Source: Temnopleurus reevesii (taxonomy: Eukaryota > Echinodermata > Echinoidea > Temnopleuroida > Temnopleuridae). From it: DNA of 31,989 bases. Made by a program: the position numbers and the translations under genes. The notes under the pieces were generated by a model. That model did no database searches, had not been told where the DNA came from, and saw nothing but the letters and a program-made list of their open reading frames with translations. Where the stretch lies: assembly GCA_036244855.1 (NCBI GenBank), contig BQKZ01004294.1, positions 8,726-40,714 on the forward strand. The letters are read 5' to 3'. Positions 1 through 11,136 of this stretch are shown here, piece after piece (the first letter of the stretch is position 1; each line of letters begins with the position of its first letter).

Positions 1-14
1 ACATAGCAATATGT

Positions 15-52
15 CTGTCTCTTATACACATCTAGATGTGTATAAGAGACAG
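15..52. other. Tn5 mosaic-end (Nextera junction) adapter, sequencing artefact
   Basis: CTGTCTCTTATACACATCT (15-33) is followed directly by its exact reverse complement (34-52), giving a perfect 38-bp palindrome. This is the Tn5 transposase mosaic end used in Nextera libraries, and the head-to-head form is the circularisation junction of mate-pair libraries. It is not native DNA, so bases 1-14 and the bases after 52 may come from loci that are not adjacent in the genome. Confidence 0.95.
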
Positions 53-117
53 ATTAAATTCTGACATTTTCATCTAATTCTGAGCATGGGAAGTTGTCCT
101 TTATCAAGAAAGAGAAT

Positions 118-154
118 ATTGAAATAGTGTGGTGCTGCACCACACTATTTCAAT
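118..154. repeat. Perfect 18-bp inverted repeat with 1-nt spacer
   Basis: Positions 118-135 are the exact reverse complement of 137-154, with a single T at 136 between them. A cruciform or hairpin with essentially no loop is uncommon in cloned DNA. It lies 66 bp from the adapter junction, so a fold-back library artefact is as likely as a natural palindrome. Confidence 0.85.
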
Positions 155-283
155 TTGCACATTTTAGGTTATAGCTTTTCCCAAGCTCGTTCATTTTTCG
201 CACAATCTTTTGTGCAATATGTTTATGATACTATATATCATTTCATATAGATTTGAAGACAAAATCTGGTGATAAAAATATTC

Positions 284-390
284 GCTTTTACCAAAACTGT
301 ACTTGGGCTTTAAAGCATTTGTATCTGCTATTGGAGCTTTTACCAAAACTGTACTTGGGCTTTAAAGCATTTGTATCTGCTATTGGAGCT
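284..390 (+). repeat. Exact 52-bp tandem duplication
   Basis: The 52-bp unit at 284-335 recurs without mismatch at 336-387 and starts a third time (GCT, 388-390). Perfect identity means a very recent duplication or an assembly artefact. No gene is involved: the short open frame across it has no recognisable features. Confidence 0.9.
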
Positions 391-799
391 GTTATATATC
401 ATGTATATGTCATATTGATTTGCTCTGTTTTTATTTGGTAGTTAAAATAATTCTTGAATCTGATCATATCTCATCTAATGTTGACATTTATGTGTTTGCA
501 TTATTTGAAATCATCTGAAGATATGAAGTAATAGTTCCAAGCGTAGTTTCTTTGATATCTGTCAAATAACAGAATAAATTGATATCAATGCAAGGCTTCA
601 TTAGATGAAAGCATTGCACGGCATCAAAAGAAGCAACAATGAGACAAATAATAGCCTTTCGCCTCGGTGAAATGAAAAGTTATATGAAATCCTTGCCCTT
701 ATGAGGCTTCAGTTTCCCAAATTTACCTTTCGAAAAAACGTAAACAAAGTATTTGCATTTAGCGGTTCCCGTATTGTGCTTATTAGCAGCTATAGGTCG

Positions 800-1036
800 A
801 TTCATACCTTCGCGTTTTTAGCCTGCGTCGGCCCAACATTTTTTAACATTAAAACACGCACTGGACGCACAAAGACGTAAGTCGTACGGTGGACTGATGT
901 TCGATGTATGCTCCTTGAGCGCAGACCGAACCTCAGTCTACTGTCTGATCAGCGTATACTGTGCGCTCGGGGAGCGTTTTGAACTGTCAAAAACGCTGGA
1001 TCGGCGCAGGCTAAAAACGCAAATGTGTGAGTCAGT
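800..1036. mobile_element. MITE-like inverted-repeat element, family C, copy 1
   Basis: The left end GCGTTTTTAGCCTGCG (812-827) is the exact reverse complement of 1005-1020. The inverted repeat extends imperfectly outward (GATTCATACC on the left, GTGTGAGTC on the right). There is no open reading frame inside, so it is a non-autonomous element. A divergent second copy lies at 30840-31080 in intron 20 of the sodium channel gene. Sharing the termini and parts of the interior makes a common mobile origin likely. The superfamily is not assignable because target-site duplications are unclear. Confidence 0.75.
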
Positions 1037-2018
1037 CTTTAGCAGCTAAGTTCTTACAAGATCCGTCCTTGGCGGTGTTCCTCCTAATCCTGCAAACAAT
1101 TCCACTGCATATGTACTCAGATCTCCATGCCCCTTCCTTCCTTTATTGTTGGATCAAGGCTTTCGTCACACCAACGCCTTACCTATAACATCTTGAGGTT
1201 ATTTCTATGGAAGCTTTGGGATATGCTTTATTTTTTCTCGAATTCTATCTAAATCCATCGGCTTTTTAAAGATATTCAGCGAACTTTATGTTCTATTTCT
1301 TTCCATTGCGGAAAAATATTTAGGCGTAGGTCATTGACTGACCCTGATAAGATTGGCCGACCTGGATTTTTTCTAAAGCTTTCAATTGAAACCAAAACTA
1401 CTGTAACTTTATGAAAAGACAAGTGAAATATATCTTAAAAGATTGATATGCTTAACAAAGATTTCAACTTTTTTTAACGATGGACCATGTTTTTTTTAAT
1501 GGTGTTCATTACTATTTTTTCATATATATGTTTTTAGAGGTAATCACTTTCGACCGTTGATCGTCGACCTATGAAGCGAAAAAATATATTAAATTATGTT
1601 GCAAATTTCGAGACATCCCCAACTAAACAAACAAGTAACCCCTCCCATAAAAAGCACGTTACCATCAGTGACCATAGGGCAATGAAAATGTTGCTAACAT
1701 TACGAAACAAATTAGGTCCTAAAGAAATAATTGTGTGGTAGCCTCCTAATGCCATTTTTCATAAATAACGTCGTTTGGATTTTTTTAAAAAGATTATTGT
1801 TTTGGTAACACATTTCATGTGAGAAACTAGACATAGACAACATAGAAGGGGTAAAAGAAACCGAAGAACATCTGAAAATTACAGGTTGTATTTTACATGT
1901 ATTTCCATTATTTTACTGTAGCTTTTCAATTTAAGTGAAAACTAAACAAAACAAAAAAGGGAGAAATTTTAGTTTTTTTTCATTTACAGAGTGTCGGCTA
2001 GTGGGTGGCGACCAAACA

Positions 2019-2044
2019 TTTTTTTTTTTTGGGGGGGGGGGGGG
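2019..2044 (+). repeat. Homopolymer junction: 12 T then 14 G
   Basis: A run of 12 T (2019-2030) passes directly into 14 G (2031-2044), followed by TAGGGG. Poly(dG) of this length is rare in animal genomes, can form G-quadruplex and is error-prone in sequencing, so the exact length should not be trusted. Confidence 0.9.
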
Positions 2045-2339
2045 TAGGGGTGTTTTACTGGCGAAATAAGTAATAGTTGGCATTATTAGAATAAAATAAA
2101 ACCTAGTTCCTACTAGCATCCATACATTCTCCTTTATGACAGCCACTTGTAGTCGTTCTAGCGTATTTGCAGAGCTGGTGTGACTGCTAACTCATCATCT
2201 TAAGAAAGGGAAAGTACGTTAAGCCATGAACGGAGTGGAGCCCTCTCTATAGCCACCGGAGCATAAGGTGATTCTGTTTTCATGGGGCATTGAGATTGGA
2301 AGCCCCTTGTAGGCTGAGGGGGGCAATCGTCATCGGAAT

Positions 2340-2700
2340 TATAATTAGCATACGAATAGACTGCAATCAGCCCATTGCGCTATTCAGAAATATCTCCTGG
2401 CGTACAAGGTGGCTCAAGAAAAAGGTACTGACCAACGAAGTATATAAATGTAGCATGAAACTATATATAAAATGACATTCAAATAATTTCCCTCTCTTCG
2501 CCCCCTCACCAAGCAACCCTTCGTTGGAATTGGACTCCCGGAGTACAAGGCTGTTCAAGAAAATTGGATGCAGACCAACGAAGTAGCATAAAACAGAACA
2601 TGTAATGAATTTAAATAATTGTATAGATGTATTCACTAGCTTCGCTCTCTCATTAAAATGAGCATATAGGAATAGACTGCAATCAGCCCATCGAAGGGAT
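2340..2700 (+). repeat. Decayed tandem repeat
   Basis: The segment GAATAGACTGCAATCAGCCC occurs near 2355 and again near 2667. A second segment, GTACAAGG(T/C)... with ...GACCAACGAAGTA, occurs near 2403 and 2544. The order and spacing suggest two or three diverged units about 140-310 bp apart. No coding potential is evident. Confidence 0.6.
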
Positions 2701-3950
2701 TAGAAGAAAAAAGAATGGCAGAGGAGGAGAATGTGAAATCTGTGAACATTGGTGAAGAAATGGGGGAAGAGCTTGATCGAACATGGAGGAAATTATGATA
2801 AATAACAGAATAAAAGTGAAGACCGCAGACATTAAATGAATATAGAAAATCATGAAACTATGTATACATAATTGTTTTCTTTAAATTAGAATTCAATAAT
2901 TATTAAGGAATTCATATAAGAAAAGTAAAATAAAAATATTTTTGTGTAGTGAAAAAAAACCCAGAAGACGAATGACATAGTAAACGTCTTTAAACGATCA
3001 ATATTCAATATCGGGTTAAGAAAGCGCCTCAATTCTATAATGATATCTTTTAGGTTTATTGCATAAATGTTGTTGGCCAAGAAATAATGGCGAATTTCTA
3101 GAAGCTCAATAGGTTCTTCAACAATACCAGTGGTATGGTAAATGAATCTAAGTATTCCGGTAAAAGAAGACATATACTATTTAAAAATGTAGGAAGTACA
3201 TGCAAACTCTCAGGTACCTGAGTGAACTAAGTATAAGAGCAAAATGATCATCAATCAAATAGCAAATATTCTATCATTTTAGGTAAAAACAAATATTTTA
3301 TCGCTCATATTAACTGATAAGGTGCAACATCTTTCACATAGAATATTTTCCATCTTCTTAAACTGTTGTAAAATACGACTTCACGAGCATAAACCGTTCG
3401 ATGGTCTATACTGCATTAAAGCAGTGCTCTATTGTCTTTATCTCAGTTGTAATACCATTGAATTTTTAATCCTAAATTTTACATCATTTTGAAACACAAC
3501 CGTTTGTGACTTATCTTGAAAAAACTTGTCTGATGAAGTTAATATCTTCTTTCCATTGGAACAGTATTTCATTAAAACACATTATTCGAGATTTCCTTGA
3601 GTCATTTCATTTTTAGAAAGATTTTTTTCTCCAAAATGCATGTTAAAAAAGCATGATTTTTTACATGATTTTGATTTGCACATTTTCCCCTTTTCCTAAA
3701 ACATTGTGGCCCGCACTATTTTGTGAAAAATATCTATCTAATGTAATAGTTTTATATTTTCTTTCCATATTCTTTTCATTAGAGAAATATCTTAAGTTTT
3801 TGCGCTTGTGGTAACAATAAATTTTATCTGTATTATCTTTATCTTTGATATTTGTGAATTACAAAAGAAGAATAGTAAGCAAAGTATCAGAAAGTTTTGC
3901 AAACGCCCAGGTATCATAAAAATGAAACAAGAATGAGCCGAGTATTAGAA

Positions 3951-3969
3951 GTAAAAAAAAAAGAGAGAG

Positions 3970-4006
<37 letters not shown>

Positions 4007-4007
4007 C

Positions 4008-4054
<47 letters not shown>
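3951..4054 (+). repeat. Compound (GATA)n/(GA)n microsatellite
   Basis: A-rich start, then about eight GATA units (3975-4006) and a long pure GA tract (4012-4054). The sequence ATTCCACCTGGAAGA right after it also occurs twice in the 113-bp tandem repeat at 4311-4536, so the microsatellite may have expanded at the edge of an older copy of that unit. Confidence 0.9.
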
Positions 4055-4056
<2 letters not shown>

Positions 4057-4310
4057 CCACCTGGAAGAGAGTAATCATTTATCTTGATCAAATATCATAT
4101 TTTCAGTGATTTAATGACGAAAGAGCAATTTATTTACGTGATTTGACTCAACACTATTTTTGCTGTTTCTAAACACTTTGGCACACACCATTTTGTGATC
4201 AATCCTAACAGAAATACTCATCTGATGGTGTTTACATTTTCGTTATATTTATGAGAGCAATATTCAATATGTGTTGTGTTTGAAAGTGTTGTTGATGACG
4301 ATATAAAACC

Positions 4311-4536
4311 CTATTTTATGAGCCACTATATACCTCAACCATTTCCACCTGGAAGAAAGCAAACTCACTCGAGATGTATACCTGTGCGAGCCCTTTTATG
4401 GGGGCGCAAGCAAGTGATAGTTCTATTTTTATGAGCCACCCAGTACCTCAACCATTTCCACCTGGAAGAAAGCAAACTCACTCGAGATGTATACCTGAGC
4501 GAGCTTTTTATGGGGGCGCAAGCCAGTGAGAGTTCC
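4311..4536 (+). repeat. 113-bp tandem repeat upstream of the channel gene
   Basis: Two units, starting with TATTTTATGAGCCAC at about 4312 and 4425, share a long core that includes CCATTTCCACCTGGAAGAAA, CTCGAGATGTATACCTG and TTTATGGGGGCGCAAGC. They differ by scattered substitutions and small indels. They lie 0.85-1.1 kb before the start codon and are more GC-rich than their surroundings. A TATAAAA string at 4302-4308 precedes the first unit. A promoter-proximal or regulatory role is inference only. Confidence 0.75.
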
Positions 4537-4865
4537 ACCGCCGCGCCGTACGTTCTATAATGGAGGTGCGTTAAATCGCACAATGGGCCACACCATGGCA
4601 ACGTGGGACAACCAACGATGGGGCTTCAGAGTGCCCCCCTTGGAGTACGAACACTTTGCTATCTTCCCGCGATAACAATAGGGTTGAGGAGGATTACCCA
4701 AGACAGAGGCTTGTTGATTCAAGCGCATCTCTGTATACTTGATACACAGGGTACAGGACTACTTTCCAGACGAGTCTTTGGTCTAACGGTCTTCCTGTAC
4801 GGTACATGAGAGGATTATCATTTCTTATTTGGAATTATACTGGACGTTAATGTCGTAGGATAACG

Positions 4866-4994
4866 GTAAGTTAAAGTTTTGATTGGTGAATGTTTTAATG
4901 TTTCGTTTGATGATGTTGTGTTAAACCATGGCGCAAGACACCTAATGGCCTCCATTTTGTAATCAATAATTCTTTTTCTCTCTCCTCTATACAG
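4866..4994 (+). other. Candidate 5'-UTR intron of the channel gene
   Basis: A near-consensus donor (AACG|GTAAGTTA, GT at 4866) is followed 129 nt later by a strong acceptor: the pyrimidine tract TCTTTTTCTCTCTCCTCTAT and then ACAG ending at 4994. If real, a non-coding first exon ends at 4865 and the first coding exon starts at 4995. The possible 5'-UTR exon contains several upstream ATGs (for example 4603). I cannot place the transcription start site. Transcript data would decide. Confidence 0.5.
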
Positions 4995-5384
4995 GGGGCA
5001 CTGTTGGTTCTGCGGACCAAGGAAACCGAATATACATGCTGCCAAGTTGCGAATGCCGTCGTTATTGATAGTGATGATTTAAATCATACGGATTTGATAT
5101 TGGAACGTTTTCAATTACTTAATACTTGGATATATCTTGGAATATAATTGGACATATATATTTTGTAATTATTGTGTCGCAGTAAGTGCCTCGAGGACCG
5201 TCATTTTGAGGAAACATCTTGACGATGTTTTCAACATGTTAGTTCAAAATGGCAAATCAAGACATGTATTTGCTGGTATGGAAGAAAACCCATAGAAAGA
5301 ATACATCATCATAACGAGGATATCATCTCGGATTTAGAGAACCATTTTCTTTTATCAATTCGACAACGACGTCGGGTTTCCACG

Positions 5385-5699
5385 ATGTCGGAATCGGGGA
5401 AGATCACGAAAGAGAACATCAACAATGCGAACTACCGGCGGTTGACGGCCGAGTCGATCGCCGAAGGTAGGGAACGATATGACGCAAAGAAAGAGAGACA
5501 GAAACTCATCAAATCGGGGAAGCGACCCGATCTCGAGGATGAGGAGGAGGAAGAGGAGGAGATTAACAAGGCCAGTGGAGGGGAGTACGATTCGGACTTC
5601 GCCTCGGGAGCCGTCGTCCCTGCCAAACTCGGTCCATTTCCGAAGAAACTTCTCAGTACTCCAATTGAAGAAATCGACCCTGCACGGCAGGAAGATATG
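5385..5699 (+). CDS. Nav exon 1: cytoplasmic N-terminus
   Basis: Codes residues 1-105 and ends in phase 0 before GTAAGA. The ATG at 5385 has A at -3. An in-frame TGA lies upstream at 5220-5222 with no intervening in-frame ATG, which supports this start. The stretch [20 protein letters not shown] resembles the conserved Nav N-terminal helix. It is followed by an acidic run with seven consecutive Glu (around residues 51-60), then a proline/leucine segment ending [12 protein letters not shown] that matches the family's EDLDP-type junction just before domain I. Exon 2 continues with TFVAVGRKF, as expected for the family. Confidence 0.92.
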
Positions 5700-8600
5700 G
5701 TAAGAATCTGTGATGGCGAGGAAGAAATATTTTCACATTCGTTTGAAAGTTATTTCAGTTCTAAAATCTGAGAAAGCTTGTCTTACAAAATGGAACAAGT
5801 ACCCTTTTTTCGATCATGAAACTTGGAGACAAAACTAAAAAGTGTTGAAAGAATACTTTCACTTTTGCATGAGAACAAATTCATTTTCAATATCTCATGA
5901 AATTATCATCTGAAAATGTTTTATATCGTTTCAATGATATCTTTTACTTGATGTAAAAGTATTAGGCGTGAGAAAAACGTTTTAAAGTTTATATCAAAAT
6001 AATCTTATATGTCAGGTATGAAAAAAAAATCAAATGAAATATAACAATGCATTTTTCAAAGAGATTATTTCCTGAGGATAGGAGAAGGCTTCTTGAATTG
6101 AACATAAAAATGAATATTTCATGTGACAATGGCAAATGAAACGAATATAAAAAATCAACCCTTTAAACACCACACAGTTAGCAAATATCACAGATACACC
6201 ACTTACATTAAATACTTTGCATTGAATATACTTAGCACTATCCTAATTACAGATTTATATTCATACATACATCTCGACGTATATAAAAAGAGCAAACGAT
6301 CTATTAAAGTTGAATCGAAAAATGACATTCCAATTTTGACAATTTTTCTTCTTTGAAAGAGTTTTCTTGAAAGTCTAGAAATTCTTATATGTAATTGGCA
6401 TGATACAAATTTGAATCACTCATAGACACATTTAATTCAATGTTTGCTTGACCACGTGTTTATATTGCGGTAAAATGATCGAATTCCCATATTTTGTTTC
6501 GTTTCAGTTACAATCTTATTTTTCTTGCAAAAGGAAGCGAGTTTAGTGATACTGAAACCTAAGAATATTTAATGTATCTATTTATTCACATGATTTCATC
6601 TATAGATGTTATTATTAAGGTATCTTTAAATTTGAAAGCTTCAGTAGGATGGTTTTTCTTTGAATAATGAACTTTGTTTTCCTAGTTTGTTCTACATACG
6701 ATACATTATGAGACAAAAAGTTTAGTTAGTATTGCCCGAGGAAAAATGTTAATGTTCATTTAAAATGAACTTTCATGGACTGAAAAAAAGATAAAAATTG
6801 TTGACAAAAAATACATTCTCATCCCATTTTGTCGCAAGAGTTTGAAACTATATGCAAAGAAAACGTGCAGTAGTTTTTCCTTCTCCTCTGTCTGTTTTAT
6901 TATAAAGCAAGAAGACAGATTGTGAATCTTTGTGGATATTTCTTGAATTAAACCATTAAGAAAATAATAAAACATTAAGATTTTCATCATTCTTAAGAAT
7001 ACCTACGTTTTTGGTAAGTAATTAGATTATTCAAGTTAGCAATTAAAATTGTTGCGCACTGGATATCTAATCTCAGTTTGATGTACTTTAAACCACGGCA
7101 AATAAATGCAATATTAAAATGTATCAATTAAAACCTTGCGGTTTTGAACATGAAACGGCGAAGTATGAAAAAATAATCATAATTCAAATTGGCATTCATG
7201 CACACGAAGTTCCTGAATCAATACCATTAACACTACAATATGAAAATGATTACTGTGCTCATCATTTGTTATAAATGTCAAAATATATCGTTAATTTAAA
7301 ATGTTTATAGTATATTGCAGTTTTGTGGAACATTCTTAACATTTCATTGTGTTGGGAGGTCCCCCACTTTTTTTTTTGTATGAATGTAAATGGAACAACT
7401 AAATGAATACATTCATATTGACCTAAATGTTTTAAATTCAGGTCTAATGTTTGTTAGACGTTTTACTCCAAAATTGTGACAAATCTATGGATCTTGCGTA
7501 CAAAAAATAAAATTTACTTCTCTTTTCTTTTTAAGCAAAATACATCTGAATTGGAAATATGGAAAGCTAGAAATATTAACACATATAATTAAATTTAGTT
7601 TAAGCTATGAATTGTCTTAATGCCTCATCTTTGGCAATCGTGGCGGGCGCCATTTTGTTCCTAACAAACAAGTCGGGCGTTCCTTCATCTGTTTTCCTTC
7701 GATTCCATCAAGACTAGGTTGTTACCTGGCCCAAGACGGGATTGCCTGGATCCCAGGCAGCGAGACAAACAAATAAAAGGGGGCAGAAGAAACTCTTATT
7801 TAGAATATTGATTTCATATATTCGTGACGTCAGCAAAGAAGAAAGAAATGGGGCGAGTATGCACCTTCCCCCCTTGTCCCCGCCTCATGCGGTCGCGCCC
7901 GCTCAAACAGGCGCGCGCACACTCATCGAATATCGACGTTATCATTCATCAAAACAAGTGATAATAATCTATAATTATGATCAAAAGGGTTTCACAATTC
8001 TAAGCAATATCTAACGTAGATATGAAATGTCATGGAAATTGTTTTAATCATATTTTGTGGCGATGTTTGAACCCTTGCAAATAACAAATTTTCGTTGAGC
8101 CATGGGGATCGAGTCCCCCACAACGGCATCAAATATTCATGGTATTGATTTATCTTCAAAGAAAGCTATGGGGGAAAAGGGATTAGTTTAGCTAGAGCGG
8201 GCCCGGAGATGGAGGAAGGGGAGAGAAACAGACACAGTCTCGTAACTCAATTAATTAACATCCAGTACGTTCTATACGTAGCTGTGTGACACAAGAGATG
8301 CTGCACAAGCATTTTGTAACGATACAACTGTTAATATATACATCAATATACCTTGACCCAATTTATCCACGATTACCTCCAACACTTGTTATTCATTTAG
8401 ATACAAAGTGTCTGACAAAAGTCAAAGCCAAAGTCATTCATAATATGATAAAGGACGTTTATTGTGTATAGCTTAGCTATCAATAGATATAATGGATAAA
8501 TTATATGTCGCTCAGACATCATATTTTTTCATTGTCATTCGTTGTACTCTCTTTTATCTTATGAATGTACAATACTACCAATATGATTAACTATCCATTT

Positions 8601-10912
8601 GACTATTTTTTTAATTTCAAAATACACAATGCCCCCAATGGAATGATTGATGTAAGTCTGTAACAAAGAGTGTCGTATAATTTGTTATACAGTCAGATGA
8701 ATAATGACATTCAATTGCACGAAATAACCATAGCATTAGCATAATAATGCTGAATAGAAAGTGAAAACGAATCATGTCTAGACATCATAAAAGATAATTT
8801 ATGGGGAATATTGTACATCGATCAATTAATGCAGAAAACATAAATTAATAGTAGAATATGACATTACTTTCCTAAGACGTATCTATAATTGTGTGCCTTG
8901 CAACATCAAACACTTCTTTCATTTCACGAATCTGCAATAGTTCCAATAATATGATTAACTATTCAGTAATTTGCTCATTTTCAAAATACAATGCCCCGAT
9001 GGAATGATTGATGTAGTTTTGTCCTCATGACCCTTTCATTATTCTGTTTTACAATTAGGTTCATGCATAACAACAGACAATATATAAAATAAAATATACA
9101 TTTTAATTACTACTATATTGAAAATGAAAAAAAAAAAAGAACCATGCCACCACAACAAAAAGTTATGACAGAATGTATGAACTGATATTGTAATACAGTT
9201 TCTTTTATGGTAAGAAGTTTGCTGCCTCATAACTCATGGTATATGCATGAACTAATTGCCAAAGAGGCAATGATGTTTCTTTATTAAATATATAATTGAA
9301 ATTAAAGTTTTATTGCGAAAGGGGGAACAGGATGAATGAAGACAATGCGCACACTTAATGGATAATAATTATGCACAGAAAATAATGCTGTAAATTTTTA
9401 CATTGTTCATGATAGGTTCATGATAAAGCGATAAAACTAGTAATGCTAAATATATTACAATGATCAATTTATTCGTCAAATATGAGTTTACAAAAATAAA
9501 AGATATTGACAAAGTGACGTAAGAAAACCCACATTCATTCATTAATCATTATCTTAAAATTGGCTCATAAGATGGCAATGAATACTTGAAAGAAAGCGAA
9601 CTAAAGAGAAAAAAAATCACACAGAGATACATATTTCATAATATTATATAATCGCATTCGACTTCCAAATAGATATGCCTCTAAAATTTGAAATAGCATA
9701 TTTGTTACACTATGTATGTCCAGGAGAAAGATGAAACAATTCATAAAATGTATCAGAAAAGACAAGAGAATGCTCTTTTACCCTAATTTGGGGGTACGCA
9801 ATGTTATTCATGAATTAGATCAATGCCATGAGAAAGCGAAGAACAGATCAAATATTGGATTAGCAAATAGACAACATGTTACACCGTTAAGTCGCAAGAC
9901 AAATATACGTAATTCGGAAGTGTCATCTTGTATCTAATTAGAATAGTCTAGCATTGTTGAAGGCAAGTTTACATTATCACCTGATTGTAGTGAAAGTTTG
10001 CTATTTTCACGCCTGTTCTAAGAAATGAGTCGTGTTATTGCCATGCTAATGACGTAAGCTTGAACTGACGAGTCAACAATCTCTCTTTCTTTCTTTTCCC
10101 CCCTCTCATCTTCCCTATCTATTCCTTACCCATTTATTTTTCTATCTCTTTCCCATATCTCTTTCTCCCTTCATTGCCATTGAAATTAAATACTTTAAAT
10201 TAAATATGTATATCTACTATATTCCCATCTCTACGTATGAAAATTTTAATCTATATTATGATAAAGTCATAAATATTCTGATAATGTCACCTGCAAATTT
10301 TATTAAATCGTGGATGAGTATCTTTTTGTCCATTTAGATCGTAGGCCCGGCAGCAACTGAACAGCGCCAGTTTGACATTGCTCATGCAGTAACTCCCATA
10401 ATTCAAAGTATTTTGGTATGACGCGGCCGGGAATCGAACCCTCGACCTCCCGGTTGTTAGGCGAGCGCTTTACTGATTTATATTCTTTAAAAGATACCAA
10501 CTTTATCACCATTTTCTCCTCTTATTCTCTTTCCAGACGTTTGTAGCTGTCGGTCGTAAATTCAAATCATCTCAAATCTTCCGTTTCACGACCAACGATG
10601 CGTTATATTGTTTGTCCCCTCTCAACCCACTTCGACGCCTTATGATCATCATCTATACCAACGAATATCCTTTTCAGCATATCTCTATTTCATGTTGATG
10701 GTGATGATGATGATGACGACGACGATGTTGACGACTACGACGATGTTGACGATGATGATGATGGATGATGATAATGATAACAAATAATAACAATAATGAT
10801 GATGATGATGATGATGATGATGACGATGATGGTGATAACAATGATGATGGATAATGATGAGGATGATGGTGGATGATGATGAGGAGGAAGATGAGGATGA
10901 TGATGATGATGA

Positions 10913-10957
<45 letters not shown>

Positions 10958-10971
10958 TTGGATGATGATGG

Positions 10972-11014
<43 letters not shown>

Positions 11015-11091
11015 AATGATGATGAGGACGATGGTGAAGACGGTGACGATGATGATGGATGATGGTGATGATGGTGATGATGATGATGATT

Positions 11092-11136
<45 letters not shown>

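Larger units (their letters stand above)
1037..3950. other. Intergenic or upstream non-coding stretch, no gene seen
   Basis: AT-rich sequence with only short, compositionally random open frames. It contains a T12-G14 homopolymer junction (2019-2044) and a decayed tandem repeat (2340-2700). I see no splice-site-bounded coding segment, RNA gene or recognisable transposon protein here. Confidence 0.6.
5700..10536 (+). other. Intron 1 (4.8 kb), mostly featureless
   Basis: The longest intron, with donor ATG|GTAAGA and acceptor CTCTTTCCAG. It is AT-rich with no supported exon or RNA gene. Contents listed separately are a GC-rich patch with a CRE-like palindrome (7640-8220), a decayed direct repeat (8560-9022) and a reverse-strand tRNA-derived SINE just before exon 2. 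A pyrimidine-rich run lies at 10081-10170. Confidence 0.8.

Noticed and set aside
4603..4809. 68-codon open frame upstream of the channel gene
   Set aside because: No recognisable domain or codon pattern; better explained as part of a possible non-coding 5' exon.
10421..10480. Functional tRNA-Val gene on the minus strand
   Set aside because: B box and anticodon-loop-like sequence are present, but the acceptor stem and A box are degraded and a non-tRNA body follows, as in SINEs.
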